Part shown: piece by piece, positions 5,903-6,918 of the stretch
How the letters are laid out: the number at the start of each line of letters is the position of its first letter
Numbering within the stretch: the first letter of the stretch is position 1
NCBI GenBank assembly: GCA_029548715.1
Contig: JAKPMW010000131.1
Coordinates: 1-6,918, forward strand
Length of the DNA stretch: 6,918 bases
Direction: 5' to 3'
Origin: Spirochaetota bacterium
Lineage (GTDB): Bacteria > Spirochaetota > JAGLSM01 > JAKPMW01
Notes under the pieces: generated by a model
Databases searched by the model: none
What the model saw: only the letters and a program-made list of their open reading frames with translations
What the model was told of the DNA's origin: nothing
Program-made: the position numbers and the translations under genes

Positions 5903-6564
5903 CGCTTTTTCCTCGCAATCACGGTCAATCCGGCCCGCACCCGCTGTCCGGGGGCGACCACAATTTCCCAGTCGTCCCCAAACACGATCTCGTTGGCCGA
6001 ACCAAAGCGGATCAGGCCAAACTCCTCGCCCTGGCGGTATCCGGTACCGGGGCGGGCCCGGCAGACGATCCGGCGGGCCAGGATTCCGGCTATCTGGGTC
6101 ACAACCACCGTACCCTCACCCGTTCCAAAAAAGATACTGGTCCGTTCGTTGATGCTCTCCATACCCTCACGATAAGCGGGAACGAATTTTCCTTCGATAT
6201 GCCTGACCTCGTCAACAACGGCCGCGAGGGGGGCGGTATTGCGATGGACATCAAGGGGGGACATGAAGACAAGCACCCGCTGTGCCCGGCCTGCCCTGTG
6301 GACCCCGCTTTCGCAGGGACCCGTGCGCACAACCACTCCGTCAGCGCTGGAATACAGGAGATCCGGATCTTCGGGCGTCTCGCGCCAGGGGGAGCGGAAA
6401 AAGTAGAGGACAAAGAGAAACACCAGAAAGGGGGGGATGGAGAGAAGCGGCCACCCTGTCACGATGGCGCCTGTTCCCAGAGCCGCTGTCACAAGGCACC
6501 AGACTGGCGCCGCCGTAAAGGCACGCCAGACCGAACGCAGGCTGTGTACGATGGAGCGCATCAT
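5899..6564 (-). CDS. psd: Phosphatidylserine decarboxylase proenzyme, short (archaeal-type) form
   Basis: Pyruvoyl enzyme converting phosphatidylserine to phosphatidylethanolamine at the inner membrane. The start at 6564 is preferred over the open upstream frame because it forms an ATGA overlap with the preceding stop and yields 221 residues, the usual length of the short class; a second ATG follows immediately at 6561. Two hydrophobic spans lie within about 18-56, ending in 'YFFRSP' (54-59), a family signature. 'SSADGVV' (72-78), 'MSPLDVHRNTAP' (101-112) and 'TQIAGILARRI' (156-166) also match. Self-cleavage should occur between Gly188 and Ser189 in RFGSANE, leaving a 188-residue beta chain and a 33-residue alpha chain with the pyruvoyl group. 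The residue after the Ser is Ala, where GSR is common in this class. It stands between an alpha-oxoamine synthase and pssA in one operon. Confidence 0.93.
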   Translation of the reverse strand: MMRSIVHSLRSVWRAFTAAPVWCLVTAALGTGAIVTGWPLLSIPPFLVFLFVLYFFRSPWRETPEDPDLLYSSADGVVVRTGPCESGVHRAGRAQRVLVFMSPLDVHRNTAPLAAVVDEVRHIEGKFVPAYREGMESINERTSIFFGTGEGTVVVTQIAGILARRIVCRARPGTGYRQGEEFGLIRFGSANEIVFGDDWEIVVAPGQRVRAGLTVIARKKR

Positions 6565-6918
6565 GAACGCACCAGACCCAGTCCCCGGCCAACCTTGCGG
6601 AATACTTCGAGTGCCATTTCCATCTGTTCCTCCGTGTGTGTTGCCATATAGCTGGTACGAATCAGACAGTCCCCGGGCGGTACTGCCGGAGGAACGACGG
6701 GATTGACAAAGAGCCCCTCGTCCGTCAGCCCACGCCACATCCTGAATGCGTCTTCCATCTGGCCAATATGAATCGGGACAATCGGGGTCTGGGAGAGTCC
6801 GATCCCAAACCCCATATCCACAAACCCCTGCTGCATCTTGCGGGTGATTTTCCAGAGTTGTGCAATCCTCGCGGGTTCTTCAAGCATGATGTCGATCGCT
6901 TTCGACACCGAAGCCACA
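6561..6918 (-). CDS. Alpha-oxoamine synthase, C-terminal part, serine palmitoyltransferase-like (cut by window edge)
   Basis: The last 119 or so codons of a PLP-dependent fold-type I enzyme; the PLP lysine lies outside the window. Family members condense an amino acid with an acyl-CoA (glycine C-acetyltransferase Kbl, BioF, serine palmitoyltransferase). The visible part has the usual small-domain features: 'ASVSKAIDIMLEEPARI' at the start, 'TPIVPIHIG', 'GLFVNPVVPPAVPP', and 'LIRTSYMATHTEEQ', whose Arg is expected to hold the substrate carboxylate. The wording VNPVVPPAVPP and MATHT is closer to bacterial serine palmitoyltransferases than to Kbl or BioF, which typically read SAAHT here; that subtype is an inference from memory of the family. 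Its TGA overlaps the psd ATG, so it heads or sits upstream in the lipid operon. Family is firm, substrate is moderate. Confidence 0.82.
   Translation of the reverse strand, partial: VASVSKAIDIMLEEPARIAQLWKITRKMQQGFVDMGFGIGLSQTPIVPIHIGQMEDAFRMWRGLTDEGLFVNPVVPPAVPPGDCLIRTSYMATHTEEQMEMALEVFRKVGRGLGLVRS

Noticed and set aside
4778..6175. Long forward open frame of 465 codons opposite pssA and psd
   Set aside because: Low-complexity, charged composition, antisense to two firmly identified enzymes; a shadow frame.
6565..6738. Upstream extension of psd (58 extra residues)
   Set aside because: That stretch is the oxoamine synthase gene read in another frame; the ATGA overlap and family length favour the start at 6564.

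Overview
The window is a GC-rich, gene-dense bacterial segment with 8 recognisable coding regions, two of them cut by the window edges. I see no RNA gene, insertion sequence, CRISPR array, attachment site or origin. The content points to a Gram-negative, motile or environment-sensing bacterium: a NIT-domain membrane sensor, a pyruvoyl phosphatidylserine decarboxylase with phosphatidylserine synthase, and an alpha-oxoamine synthase whose end looks like serine palmitoyltransferase. I cannot name a taxon from this alone; a delta-proteobacterial or Bacteroidota/Chlorobiota-like lineage is only a guess.

Left region (1-1137). The 5' part of a membrane sensor with a nitrate/nitrite-sensing (NIT) domain reads leftward out of the window from 574. 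A small [2Fe-2S] ferredoxin reads rightward from 835. The 260 bp between them hold back-to-back candidate promoters that share a TGTACA core, plus a direct repeat containing a 15-bp palindrome, which looks like an operator set.

Middle region (1154-4920). A 583-residue cytoplasmic protein with a transglutaminase/papain-like Cys-His core and two Cys clusters reads leftward and converges on the ferredoxin with a 16-bp gap. It is divergent from a secreted M64-type zinc metallopeptidase; their 112-bp divergent spacer contains an unusually AT-rich island. The peptidase overlaps by 14 bp, tail to tail, with a two-domain protein that joins an FMN-binding split barrel (pyridoxamine phosphate oxidase-like) to an NTF2/SnoaL-like domain.

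Right region (5102-6918). A tightly coupled leftward lipid operon: an alpha-oxoamine synthase (3' end only), then psd, then pssA, each junction a 4-bp ATGA overlap. PssA makes phosphatidylserine from CDP-diacylglycerol and serine, and Psd converts it to phosphatidylethanolamine. The upstream enzyme, if it is a serine palmitoyltransferase, would commit serine to sphingoid bases. The operon therefore appears to place two serine-consuming branches of membrane lipid synthesis under one transcript.

The most uncharted item is the transglutaminase-like protein with its Cys clusters. The lipid operon and the sensor/ferredoxin control region are the next most worth checking.
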